Shown: one piece after another, positions 33,649 through 43,742 of the stretch
Layout: every line of letters starts with the position of its first letter
How positions within the stretch are numbered: position 1 is the first letter of the stretch
NCBI GenBank assembly: GCA_037157565.1
Contig: JAZHRO010000024.1
Span: 9,182,501-9,246,500 of the forward strand
Direction: 5' to 3'
Origin: Thalassia testudinum
Lineage: Eukaryota; Streptophyta; Magnoliopsida; Alismatales; Hydrocharitaceae
Length of the DNA: 64,000 nt
Program-made: the position numbers and the translations under genes
Notes under the pieces: model-generated
What the model saw: only the letters and a program-made list of their open reading frames with translations
Told to the model about the DNA's origin: nothing
The model's database searches: none

Positions 33649-33679
33649 CCATGCTCCGGCGACTTTGCGCGGAGCATGG
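33649..33679 (+). promoter_or_regulatory. CCATGCTCC foldback, E1 3' LTR
   Basis: Perfect 9-bp arms CCATGCTCC and GGAGCATGG flank a 13-nt loop. Equivalents are at 37169-37199 and 60384-60414. The E1 5' LTR lacks exactly this segment. Confidence 0.7.
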
Positions 33680-33775
33680 CGCCACGCAGAGAGGGGTGAT
33701 CGCCCTGCAAAAGAGACGCGGGGTTCCCTGCGACGTCCTCTGTCGCAAGGACCCGGCCATGCTGCCTGCCGACCA

Positions 33776-33809
33776 CCATACCTTCCGTGCGAACGTGCGG
33801 AAGGTATGG
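33776..33809 (+). promoter_or_regulatory. Promoter-proximal foldback, E1 3' LTR
   Basis: Perfect 12-bp arms CCATACCTTCCG and CGGAAGGTATGG with a 10-nt loop, 72 bp upstream of TATAAG at 33882. Confidence 0.75.
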
Positions 33810-33879
33810 GTCTCGTCTCTGACCATGCTCTGGTAAGGCTGGCATGTCGCCAACCAGCACCTCCCTCTCCGCCATCCCC

Positions 33880-33887
33880 TTTATAAG
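33880..33887 (+). promoter_or_regulatory. TATA box, E1 3' LTR
   Basis: TTTATAAG in the same context as the 5' LTR. Confidence 0.65.
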
Positions 33888-36800
33888 AACCAGCACCCCC
33901 TGCTGGATCTAGCAAGCTCTCTCTGACAGAGAATAACACCCCCACTTCATCCCCTCCTCCGTCAGACGGCTCGCAGCTTCCGGCGACTCTCTCCTCTTCC
34001 TCCTGTCGCTCTGCCGCCTTACCTGCAGCAGGGTTCCCCTTGCCCTCTTGTTTGCGCCGTGTTGTACCCGCCGGCGCCCTCCGCCTGCTTCCTCGTTACC
34101 GCACTCCTCTCCAGGGCCTCTTCTTCCCCAGCTCCGGCAGGTACGAGCCAGTGGCTCCGCCCTCCCCCTTCGTCCATAACCTAGGTCAATAGCTTCTCCT
34201 CCTCCTCCCTTACATTTTCCCTCACTCAATTTACCTTTTTGCCCCTCCACACATGACTTCCACCTCCGCCTGCTCCGTCTCCGACCACCCTCTCCGGCAA
34301 GCCCATCCCACCTCCACAGACCTTCGCACCCCTCGCTGACTACCTCAGAAGCTTCCCCTCACTCCACTCAACAGCTTCCCCCTTTCCATTCCCTGCCACA
34401 CGCCACTTAACGACCCCCCGAACAAACCCATTTCTCCGACCACAGTCCGACCTAGGGCTGCCACCATACGTCGCCTCACGCCTCGCCACCACCCGCACTG
34501 CTTCGCCGCACTCCGGCGAAGCTCCCTGCATCCTCTGACTGGGCCAAGAGGCCGTATTCTTAATTTCAGGTCACGCCCTCTTCACCGCCATTGTTGTGCA
34601 AGTGAAGCTCCTTCACCTGCACCTGTAGGTTCACCCTCGCCCAGGCTCTCACTCCAAGACGCGCGGCTTGCCCCGCGAAGCATCCTAGGTCTGCAGCTGG
34701 GGTGAAAGCCTCGCACACGGCTGCAATTGACCGCAGCTCCTTCAGCCGCGGGTGCGAGATCTGGAGGTGGGACTTTAGTCCCACCTCGTAAGTGTGCGGC
34801 CGCACGCCCACACTTATATTGAAAAAGTGTTTAGGGCTTACTGCCTTCGAACACAGGGGTCAGGTCCCTCTCACCCACACGCAGCGGGCCACGCGCTCGC
34901 TGCCCTCGCCCGCGCTCACGCCCCACGGGTCTGGGCCGGATCCGATTACGCAAACCCGTGCACTCCTTGCCCACCACCGCACGCCGGTGGGCCTGGTCCC
35001 AGGCGTGAAACCTGTACCCGAATGCCTGGCTCTGGGAGAGCGATCCTATGAGAGATATCAGAGAGAGAGAAACGCGGGGAAGGGTAAGGGGTAGGTTTTG
35101 CGCCCTCTGACCGTTGTGTGAGTGGTGGCTCGTTCTGGATTGTGTTGACAACCGGGTTTTATTGTTATAGCGTCGTAGTATAGCCAGTTGTTGCCATTAT
35201 TTCAAATATATAAATTTTTTACTCGGAAAAGAGTTCCCGAGGTCGAACTCAGGGAGCAAGTTGTATTCTAGAGATATACATGTTTCTTTTACAAAAATAA
35301 AGAAAGAGAGAGAAAGAATTTGTTGTCTTCTTTTCTCTTTGTTTCTCCTCGTCTCAGATCTTCTTCTGCAGTGGTGATGCTCTTCTTCTTCTTCCAGCTG
35401 TTCCTGTTCTTCCCTTGTTCTTTTGTGTTCTCCTCTGCCTCGCCTTCTTCTGTTGTTCTTCAGATCTCCTTCTTTCTTCTTTGTTTTTCTTCTTTCAGTT
35501 CTTCCCTTGTTCTTTTGTGTTCTCCTCTGCCTCTCCTTCTTCTGTTGTTCTTCAGATGTCCTTCTTTCTTCTTTTCTTTTTCCAGTCAGGACGTCGCCCC
35601 TCCTTCTTTCTTCTTTTCCCTTCAGGACGTCGTCTGATTTCCAAATCAGACGACTTAAACTGCCTGTTGCTACAGTGTCTCCCTCAGCTTCCTTCTTCTT
35701 CCGCGGTCCTTCTTCTTCACCTGTGCCTGCACACTTCAGAGCTTACGTCAGAGGACAAAACCTACTCTACCCTCTCCCCCCCCCCGCGTCTCTCTCTCTC
35801 TGAAACCACTCTTGGGAAAGCTCTCCCAGAGCTGCCGGATAGTCGGGTACGGGTCACGCCTGGGTCCAGGCCCACCGGCGTGCGTGGTGGGCGAGGAGTG
35901 CAGGTCAGTCTAAGTCGGGTCGGGTCAGGTCCGCGGGGCGTGAGCGCGGACGAGACCGGGTAACCGGGCGGGTGAAGGGGACCTCACCCCGTGTGCTGAG
36001 GCAGTAAGGCTAATGCACAAAATCAATTTAAACGGTGAAAAGGTTGTGAGGCTTACCGATGTGGGACTAAACGGAGGCCTCTCCTCGCGTGCGCCTGCTG
36101 GGAGACCGCGGCCTAGCTTCTGCAGCTGCGGCTTCGATTTGCGTCGGTTGCTGGCTGGCTGCCTTCGCAAGACTCCCCGTAATCCGCAGCAGCTGGAGAC
36201 CTGGAGTCCTCAAGCCTGGAGCGCGGGAGAAGCTGCTTCAATGTGCGTTAATGGCGGTCGAACCTCAAAACCTGTCGGACACGAATATGGCCTCTCGGCC
36301 TGATCAAACCACTGGGGAACCTTCGCCGTGGCACGGCGAAGGTGTGGAGCTGCGCGGCAAGCCGCAAGGTGGTGTCTGGCGGCAACCCTAGGTTGGACTG
36401 CAACCGGAGGAATGGGTTTGTTCGGGGGAGCGTTACGGAGGTGTGGAGTGGCAGTGGAGGGGTGGGGGGTGCTCAGTGTGATGAGGCGGAGCTTCGGTGA
36501 GGGTCGGCGAGGTGTGTGAGGCTGTGGAGCTATGGGAGCATCTCGCCGGAGGGTGGCCGGAGACGAAGGGGGTGACGATGGTCAGGGTCGGTCGAGGGCT
36601 TAATTGAACAAATTGAAACCGGGGAAAGAAAGAGGAGAGGAAGGGAAGTAGTTCTAGCTTACTTGCAGGGACGAAGGGGGGGCAGCAGGGCGACAGTCGT
36701 ATCGACTGTCGCCGGAGAAGAAGATGCTCAGGGAAAGGGGCGGCGGCGAGCAGAGAGCCGGAGAGGCGCCAGCTGGGTGCGGCGTGGCGCGGGAAGAGCA

Positions 36801-36958
36801 GGGGAGGAAGTCTCTGCTGCTGGTATTGCGGCAGAGCGAAGAGGAGGAGGGGGAGGAACCGCCGGAGCTGGTGAGCGTCTGCCGGAGAGAGAAGAGAGGA
36901 AAGTTGGGGGTTTTCTCCGTCAGATCCGAGCTGCCCAGGTCGGTGGAGCAACGGGGGG

Positions 36959-36966
36959 TATTTATA
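36959..36966 (-). promoter_or_regulatory. TATA box, reverse LTR at 35123-37891
   Basis: TATAAATA on the minus strand, 73 bp downstream of the foldback at 37040-37073. Confidence 0.6.
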
Positions 36967-37039
36967 GGGATCAAAACAGGGAGGAAGGCGGAGGGAGACG
37001 ACGTGTCTCCCTTGCCGGAGGATGGCCGGAGACGAAAAC

Positions 37040-37073
37040 CCATACCGTCCGTGCGTTCGCACAGCCGGTATGG
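37040..37073 (-). promoter_or_regulatory. Promoter-proximal foldback, reverse LTR
   Basis: On the plus strand, CCATACCGTCCG and CAGCCGGTATGG flank a 10-nt loop (10 of 12 pairs). The G-C pair at stem position 8 replaces the T-A pair seen in other copies. Confidence 0.65.
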
Positions 37074-37168
37074 TGGGCTACAGCGACCAGGGGGTGTCCC
37101 TGCGACGGCTGACGACGCAGGGCACCCCCGGTTTACTTGCCAGGCTTTCCCCCTCACCCTGCGCGGCG

Positions 37169-37199
37169 CCATGCTCCGCGCAAGGTCGCCGGAGCATGG
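37169..37199 (-). promoter_or_regulatory. CCATGCTCC foldback, reverse LTR
   Basis: The same 9-bp arms with a 13-nt loop, 95 bp from the promoter-proximal foldback. Confidence 0.65.
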
Positions 37200-37891
37200 T
37201 ACTGGCAGGTTTTGCAGGGGGGACCTGAATGCAAAGAACGAAGGAGAGTTAGGGGCCAAAATGCGACGGTTCAAAAGTTGAGGGCCAAAAAGTAAATATA
37301 TGAGGACCAAAGTGTAAAGTCGGCCAAGGAGGTTTCTTCTTAGGCTCAAGTTTTTATACATGATTAATTAGGACCTAAGGAATCTGATGGTGAATTTCAT
37401 TTTTATATTAAACCTTGTTTGACCGGTCAATTTATGCAAAAACCCAAATTAAGTTATTAATTGGGCATGGTTCTCAATGTAGGTCAAAATGGGTTCTGAA
37501 GGCCAAATTGAAGGTTCTAAACCCTAGAGATTATTTTTCTACGAATTTTAGAGGGTTTATTCTATTTTTACTTTGCCTCGAACCTCATGAATTGAAGTGG
37601 GTTGTTTTAGGGTTACAGATTATTATTTAGTTTCTTGGAATTGCTGTAGCCCTTGCTAGATCATCTCATCCCACTTTTATTCTTGTTAAGTTGCTTTGAC
37701 CTATGCTTGGGCCCTGAATTACCCTGTATGCAGATTATACTGGTAAAATTACATTTTTACCCCTTATGACTTGTTTTCTTCTTAAACTCAGAATTCTCTG
37801 AGTTAAGCCTTTCCTTGAGATATGTAGGAGCTTTTATCCTTTGTATTAGGTCAAAATGAGCTAGTTATGGCTCATGATGAGGTTCTCATCA

Positions 37892-38141
37892 TACCCCCAT
37901 GCCTAGCTTTTGCTAGTCCCTTAGCAAAAACTTAAGGTTTCAACCCTTATTCTAGACCATGAAGTTTTTAATAGTTTTAGATAAGTGCCTTTTTTATTTG
38001 AGCATAGATTAGATTAGAATGCTGACCATAGGCCTAAAAGGTACTCTAGTACCAATCAAGATCCAAATCTGTCTAACCTTAGCCTCAGTCTTTAGCAAAG
38101 GTTTTTAAGGTCCACAAGAACTAACCTAGCCTTAGCCTCAG
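37892..38141 (-). mobile_element. Internal 3' remnant of the reverse Athila element, with filler at its end
   Basis: The sequence 37892-38129 matches 61091-61330 (E2, polypurine tract and 3' untranslated region). It stops abruptly, and 38130-38141 (ccttagcctcag) repeats a word found 54 bp earlier, before old-type LTR sequence starts at 38142. This is a deletion junction. Confidence 0.75.
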
Positions 38142-38881
38142 CACGGGGGCGGGAGGATCTCAGCCGTCCGATCTTCGATCGGACGGCTCTCGTTCATCAT
38201 CCACGGATCGCGCTTGGAGAGAGAGAGGGGGCGGGCGGCTGACCGGCGGCAGAAGGCCTTCACCGACGTATCTGGAAGCGGTTTTAGCGACGTTCTGGAT
38301 GTCGCTAAAGCACATTCTTCTTTTAGAAAGCCCTTAACTCTATTTAAACCCCCTTATACCACCATTCAAGGCATCCTCTCCCACTTGCAACTACTCCACT
38401 CCTCTCCTAGCTAGTATTAGGCACTCTTGTAATCGCCGGAGACGACGAGCCGCCGACGGAGCCTCCTCCACCGCCGTGGCTGCCTCGTCGCTCTCCACTC
38501 TCTCTCTACCTCTCTCTCTCTCTTTTAAGCTTTCATTTACTTTTGTTGAAGCATGTATTTAATATTGTAAACCATGAACTATGAATGCATGTTTAATGAA
38601 ATTATTTTCCATTTAGTTGCCATTTTAATTTCTGTTTAAAGTGCATGATCAAAACCAAGAGCTTTCTAACCCTAAACTCTCTCTATCTCTCGCTTTTCAA
38701 AACCGTCTCTTTCGCAAGCAAAACTCCGCCTTTTTCGTGACAACAAGTGGTAAACAAAATCCGATTTCCACGCCTCCCTGAGATCGACACTCGGACTCAC
38801 CTCCGTTTACTTCTTTTAAAACCGACGTATCAAGTGCAACTATAACGACACCTCTTAACACACACGCACGAAGGCACGTCA
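38142..38881 (+). mobile_element. Old-type Athila LTR fragment inside the E1 3' LTR
   Basis: It is homologous to 17470-18171: the CCGTCCGATC foldback, tttaaacccc promoter word, caccattcaaggcat, gccggagacgac, CT run, and U5 block cctccctgagatcgacactcgg. It ends CACGTCA at 38881, exactly where that family's LTR ends. The next bases (TACTA) match the E1 LTR. The 5' half is deleted. No PBS follows, so it was a solo LTR or a 3' LTR. Confidence 0.8.
38162..38188 (+). repeat. Perfect 12-bp foldback with TTC loop
   Basis: AGCCGTCCGATC, TTC, GATCGGACGGCT. The equivalent at 17512-17530 has lost pairing in its right arm. Confidence 0.8.
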
Positions 38882-38927
38882 TACTACAATAAACATAAAG
38901 ACGCAAAAACGGCCAAAGCGGTTACCA
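38882..38927 (+). mobile_element. Last 46 bp of the E1 3' LTR
   Basis: It matches 23080-23125 (tactacaataaacataaag ... ggttacca) and is followed by the target duplication CGTGG. Confidence 0.85.
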
Positions 38928-39398
38928 CGTGGTCCAACCCTTAAGCCAACTGAACCTGGAACAACCCTTGACCACGTTCCAGGGAGGGACCTTTGCTCCC
39001 TCAACCCATGATTACTCTCTTCCCTCCCTATCGACATTTGCTATCCTTGAAGATGTGCAAGCTGTCCAAGGTTATGCTAAACCTGACCCTTTTTCCAACA
39101 CTTACAACACTGGCTGACGTAATCACCCCAACTTTGGTTGGACAAACCAGAAACCACCTCAATTCCAAAACCATCCCAGGCCAAACCAGCAGTCAAACTT
39201 GCCCCCCTATTAGCAAGGACCACCAGTTAGACCCCCATATAATCAAAATAAGGCGACCCCTCCCATGCAGAACCAAATGGACACCCTGATAAAGATGATG
39301 GCTAAAATGAACCAGAAACATCAAGAGGAAATGGCCTTAGTAAAGGGACAGTTAAGTCAACTATTGGACTGTAAACAACAAGGATCTTGTCGGCCATC
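38928..39398 (+). pseudogene. gag: Athila gag, C-terminal part (outer element)
   Basis: This continues the gag frame interrupted at 20402. It contains LEDVQAVQGYAKPDPFSNTYN, the conserved RNHPNFGWTNQ block and a Q/M-rich region (MDTLIKMMAKMNQKHQEEM) like that of E1 at 25474. Stops at 39115 (TGA, from TGG) and about 39210 (TAG). Homology ends at about 39398, where repeat Z begins; the pol and 3' LTR of the outer element are absent. Confidence 0.85.
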
Positions 39399-39840
39399 GA
39401 TGATTGCGCCCCCTCCTCAACTCTAGCGAGCTTCCACGATCCTTGTCACGCCAAATTGAACTCACCATCACCTTCAGCAAGTCACAGTGGAGCTTCTTGA
39501 CCCATTGGTTGAGAGTTTTGACTGGATTCGTGCCTCGACGACGACCCACCACTGTTGCCTCGACAACAACCCACATTCGCTGCCTCCACCTCTCCTCAAG
39601 CTCTCAAGCTTCTCGCGAAGCTTCCTGAGGCCACAAGGAGCCCATTGTGACATTCGACGGGGATTTTCGTGCCTCGAGGAATGCCGTCAACCACTGCTAG
39701 ACTCCCACATCGCCGTCATCTTCACCACCTGCGGGAACCTCCATATTCTTTACATTTTGAACTACATTTTATGTTAGAAAATCTTAATTGATCACATTTA
39801 GTTCTTGAGCCCAAAAACTTAGCTAGTGGTATTTATGCAC
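39399..39840 (+). mobile_element. Repeat Z, copy 1, left piece
   Basis: Strongly similar to 56114-57030, starting at tgatYgcgYcccctcctcaactct. It lacks about 470 bp present in copy 2 (56463-56932), between gcgggaacctc and ctacattttgaac. It is probably LTR-derived (CT-rich block, then AT-rich U5-like block, then TGGYATT resembling a worn PBS). Interrupted after atttatgcac at 39840. Confidence 0.65.
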
Positions 39841-40767
39841 TTTTTGCTCCTAGGAAAAGACCTCGGATTACTCCAATAATTTGAGAATATAAAATTTAAA
39901 TGTTGATATAGTTTTATTGACTATATTACGATGCATCCCTTTTTAATGCATGGTAGTAGCTCATTAACACAAAGCATGTGGAGAAAATAGGATCAAGTCC
40001 TTTTCAAGGTTCATGGTCAACCGATGCCCGGATTGGCCAGAATTCACACCCAAAGTTCAACTAGGAGAGCTTCTCACAAAGCCAAGGCCGACTAAAGGTC
40101 ATGGTGGCTCTCTGCTTTGCAAGAAAACTTGAAAAGTAGGGGGTTTTTGCAAGGAATTGAGGTTTGAAGGGTTAAGTTGAAAACTAGGTCAAGATGAAGT
40201 CCAAATGGGCCTAAATTTTTATGGTAACTTAATTTAGGTCTAAAGAATTTAATTGTGACTTCAATTTTGGGTTTTGATGAAATTTTCATGGTCAATTTAT
40301 GATATGACCCAAAATGTATAAGATATCCGCTTAAATCTCTGTTTTAGGTCAAAATAGGTTTCTTTCGTCAAATTGATTATTCTAACCCTTAAAGAATATT
40401 TTAAAATGATTTTTAGAGGGCTTAGATTACGTTTATTTTCATCGAAACTCTTTCAATTGGAGAAGGGCTAAAATTTGGATTTTTAATTAAGAGATAGTAT
40501 TCAAATTGAATAGAAATCCTAAATTTCTCAATATCAACCCACTTCTAGTAAGTGTAGGCTTAATTACCTTTAATTAATCATGGGTTAACCCTTTAGTTAT
40601 TTTGCACTTGAAATTTACTTGTTAAAATAGCAAAACTAACCCAATTAAGCCCAATTCCTCTTAATTTAGCCCTAATTGAATTATACCCTTTAATGTGTTA
40701 AGTAGGCGAATTTAACATTAGAACTTTGTTAAATTAAGGTAGATATAAAGGGTGATGGCGATGCATC
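39841..40767 (-). mobile_element. Reverse Athila-like LTR fragment
   Basis: The stretch 40,090-40,740 read in reverse matches the U3 block order of the LTRs (for example the reverse of taaattaggttaccataaaaa and of the gtttcgataaaaat-type block). It is similar to 53,290-53,670. The outer end near 40753-40768 (TGATG...CATCA) looks like a reversed LTR terminus. The left part, 39841-39,990, is unassigned. Confidence 0.5.
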
Positions 40768-40776
40768 AATCGTCAA

Positions 40777-43199
40777 TGATGGTAACACCATCAACCATCA
40801 TAACTAGCTTAATTTAGCTAAAATCAAGTGTTAAATGCTCCTGAATAACCATCCACAGGTCATAATTCTATTTTGAGCGAAATATGAGCGAAAAATAGGA
40901 AATGGGGTTAATTTTGTTGTTTTAAAGAGAAATCACTAATGCAGATTAACTAAGAGGTTAATCAGGGCCTAATCTAAGGTTAAATAAGCTTAATTGCCTA
41001 AGAAGTTGGCCTGAGCTAATGAATCAGGGTTTTCTGGAATTTGAGAATTAATTTATCAAGAAAAATCGTAATTACAGCCTCACTTAAATAAAAAGGATTC
41101 TAGTGAAAATAAATGTAATCTATACCTTGTAAAAATCATTGAAAATTATTCTATGAGGTTTGAAACGTTCACTTTGACCAAAGGAACCCATTTGACAAAA
41201 AATAGGGACTTAGGCGAGAATTTATCCTATTTTGGGCTTCTGTGTAAGTTACCAATTCAAACTACGTCAAAAATCAAATATGATGTTACCACTAGATTCC
41301 TTGGGTCGAAATTAGGTTAACTGCAAATTTTGAGCCTAATCAGAGTCCATCTTGACTCAATTTGCATTTTAGCCCAATTGACCCTATTTATGACTAACAA
41401 CCCCCCACTTTTCAATTTGTCTTGCATTTATACCCTTGCCTTCTCCTCAATCCAAGAGTGTCTGAACACAGCAGCAAGAAGGGGTTTAGGAAACCCATAC
41501 CTGTCGAGATTCCATGGAGGAAATCTCCCTCGAATCAGCACCAAATCCCTTCAAAATTGGAGGGATTGACAATCAAATCATGGTCTCCTAAATGCATAAG
41601 ATCTCGTGCTCCAATTTGGATCGAGTGACCCCAACGAAACTTGCAACTCCCTGGGGTTTCCTTGCCAAAATTCGCGAGGAATCTTGCAAAATTGAGGCAA
41701 TTGAAGGCCAAATCCTCTCCTACATAAGTCCTACCATCTTCCCATGTGTTTCTTAGTCGAAAATTGGCCAAAATTCTTCCCTTTTTCCTCTGTCCGACCA
41801 CAAGCTCCACGACTTTGACAACCTCCTTCGTACACCTTCTTTTGCACGTCCAACGACCAAATTGGACATGCCATCTTCTTCCCCAAGATCTTCTAATGCT
41901 AGCCATTGATAGCTAGGTCGCCCTAGCCCCTTCTTCATCACCGTTCTCCCCCACCAGAGTCGTCATTGTCCTCATGTTTGGTCGACCAAGTCGGATGTGG
42001 TCCTCCCTCCAATCATCCAAATAAGTAGCTCGCTAGGTTCCCCTATCTTCCTAGGTTAGTTTTAGGTCTTTAGCTTTAGGTTTTAGCCACTCCTCTTCAC
42101 CGTCCTTTTTCGCGGCTGGCGAAGCTTCGACGAGCTTTGAACGGTCACCACACACCACCATTCTCCCATATATTTAGCCCACAAGCATCCACACACCTTG
42201 GGGAGCAAAATCCCTCAAGAAATTTGGGCTTTTGACTCCCCAAATGTTTAGCTAAACAACCCAACATTCTATCGCCCTCTCCACCTTCAGTCGATCTCCA
42301 CAAGCCACTGATCACCAAATTGACACCACCACCACATTCTCCACCTCACAGAGAAACTTTTTAGCTTTCTAATTAGAGCCAAAGGCTCGTATTTTGTTTC
42401 AGGACTCTCCCCCGTCGCCATTGACCCTCATCCAACAAGCAAGCTTCAAGGAAACACCATCATTGAGTGTGGCGTCCCTTGGGCAACCCTCCTGGGTCGT
42501 TCAATTGACAAACCAAGGCCAATTGCTCTTGCATTGTGCTGAGCCTTTCCACATTGTGAAGAACGAAGGAGATGCAAGGAAGAAGGGCCATTGATAGTCA
42601 CACATCGTGGGATTACGATTTTAAAATCTCATCATAAGGGTTTACGCCCCCCACCCATCGCTCAAACAGGGGGTCGGTTCCCCACTCACATGCACACCCT
42701 TGTTCACACACGCACGCCTAGGTGAGCATGGGTTTGAACTGGATCCAAGTAGAGAGGAAAGAGAGAGAGAGGAAAAGTTATTGGGCCAAGAGAAAGGAGC
42801 TAGTTCTGCCTTAGGATTCGTGCTGGCCTTGGGGGAATTTTGGCTTACTTTTGTGAAGGCTTTAGACAAATGTTGGACATCTGATTTCTGAATTTAAGTC
42901 GTTTGATGATTACTTATAAATATCTGATAGCGGTATTCAATACATAGTCTTAATTGAAACACATTTTTTTTAGTCTTTAACTTGTATATCTTTTGATCTT
43001 GATACATGTACTACTTTTCATTGAATATATTTCTCATTATATCAATCTCTTGAGCATTATTTGATTAATGGTTAATTTGCTCTCTATTATTCCCTGAAGA
43101 TGACATTGGAACTTAAATTTTAAGTATATAAATTTAAGTGTTGATTCATTTTCATTATTATACTATAATATATTTTTTAAAACTCAACGAAAGAGCGTT
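40777..43199 (+). mobile_element. Athila-like LTR with variant terminal foldback
   Basis: It begins TGATGGT-AAC-ACCATCA and follows the same block order as the 2.7-kb LTRs: ataactagcttaatttagc, tgcagattaac, the block facttaggcgagaatttat-like at 41200, gattccttgggtcgaaattagg, a CT-rich centre, a gagaggaaag purine stretch at 42750, and U5 ccctgaagatgacattgg. The word AATCGTCAA flanks both sides (40768-40776 and 43200-43208) and may be the target duplication, although the implied 3' end is GTTA rather than CA. The 3' boundary is therefore approximate. Confidence 0.6.
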
Positions 43200-43697
43200 A
43201 ATCGTCAATGTTGTTTTGGTGGTGGGAGTTGCCCAAGCATGGAGCAAGGCTAAGAAGCATTTTGGATCAGACACCTTCTCTGTTCCTTTTTTTCCTTTTT
43301 TTTCCTTGATTTTCTTATTTTTTGAAAGTTTTGTCTTCACCTCTAGAGTTGTTCTCTTTCTCAAGAGGTGAGTTTCCCTTTTTCAGAGGATGCAATGTTT
43401 CCCCCATCTCTTTTCGTCATATTGAGGGTTACATCCAGATGTAGTCTGCTTCTTCCCCAATTATGGAGTTTAACTTGCAAAAATAAAAAATCACCTTTTC
43501 TAGTTATGGCCGAGGTCACTATCCTTGTGGCCTTCTCGTAAAAGATCCAACCCAATAAGATCATTTCAACTCAAAGTAGTTCGTCCAAAATTTTTGCTTT
43601 CTGCACCTCTTCATAGGAGCCGAACAAAATGCCACAACCTACTTCTAGTTTCCACCAAGGAAAGCCAGTGGAACTGTGATGGATGCCAGACATAAAA

Positions 43698-43742
<45 letters not shown>

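Larger units (their letters stand above)
32954..35122 (+). mobile_element. E1 3' LTR, main part
   Basis: It begins with the TGATGAG-AAC-CTCATCA foldback and matches the 5' LTR through the position equivalent to 22528. It is then broken by a reverse Athila LTR. It carries the 38-bp segment missing from the 5' LTR (33648-33685), the promoter-proximal foldback (33776-33809) and a TATA box (33882). The final 46 bp are at 38882-38927. Confidence 0.88.
35123..37891 (-). mobile_element. Reverse Athila-type LTR, 2769 bp, in the E1 3' LTR
   Basis: Read on the minus strand it begins TGATGAG-AAC-CTCATCA at 37891 and ends CCA at 35123. It is inserted after gtgtgag of the E1 3' LTR. Sense-strand features are the CCATGCTCC foldback (37169-37199), the promoter-proximal foldback (37040-37073), a TATA box (36959-36966), the purine tract (35290-35640, as pyrimidines on the plus strand) and the U5 ctcgggaac...ccgag stem. 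Internal 3' sequence follows at 37892, so this is a 3' LTR. The rest of its element has been deleted. Confidence 0.85.
20403..38927 (+). mobile_element. E1: nested Athila-type LTR retrotransposon with internal insertions
   Basis: The element consists of a 5' LTR (20403-23125), tRNA-Asp PBS, leader, gag, protease and RT (to about 27929), a chromovirus solo LTR (27930-30165), integrase (30166-31387), a 3' untranslated region, a polypurine tract and a 3' LTR beginning at 32954. The 3' LTR is broken at 35122 by later material and resumes for its last 46 bp at 38882-38927. Target duplications cctgg/cgtgg and the restored gag register of the host element confirm both ends. The first 200 bp of the two LTRs differ at roughly 6% of positions by my count. 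RNase H is missing. The element cannot encode its own proteins. Confidence 0.88.

Noticed and set aside
35415..35963. 182-codon forward frame (Phe/Ser/Leu-rich)
   Set aside because: It is the antisense of a purine tract in the reverse LTR, not a membrane protein gene.
36433..37361. Overlapping frames of 209 and 235 codons (reverse) and 185 codons (forward)
   Set aside because: All are within the GC-rich centre of a reverse Athila LTR; the equivalent LTRs have shifts and stops in these frames.
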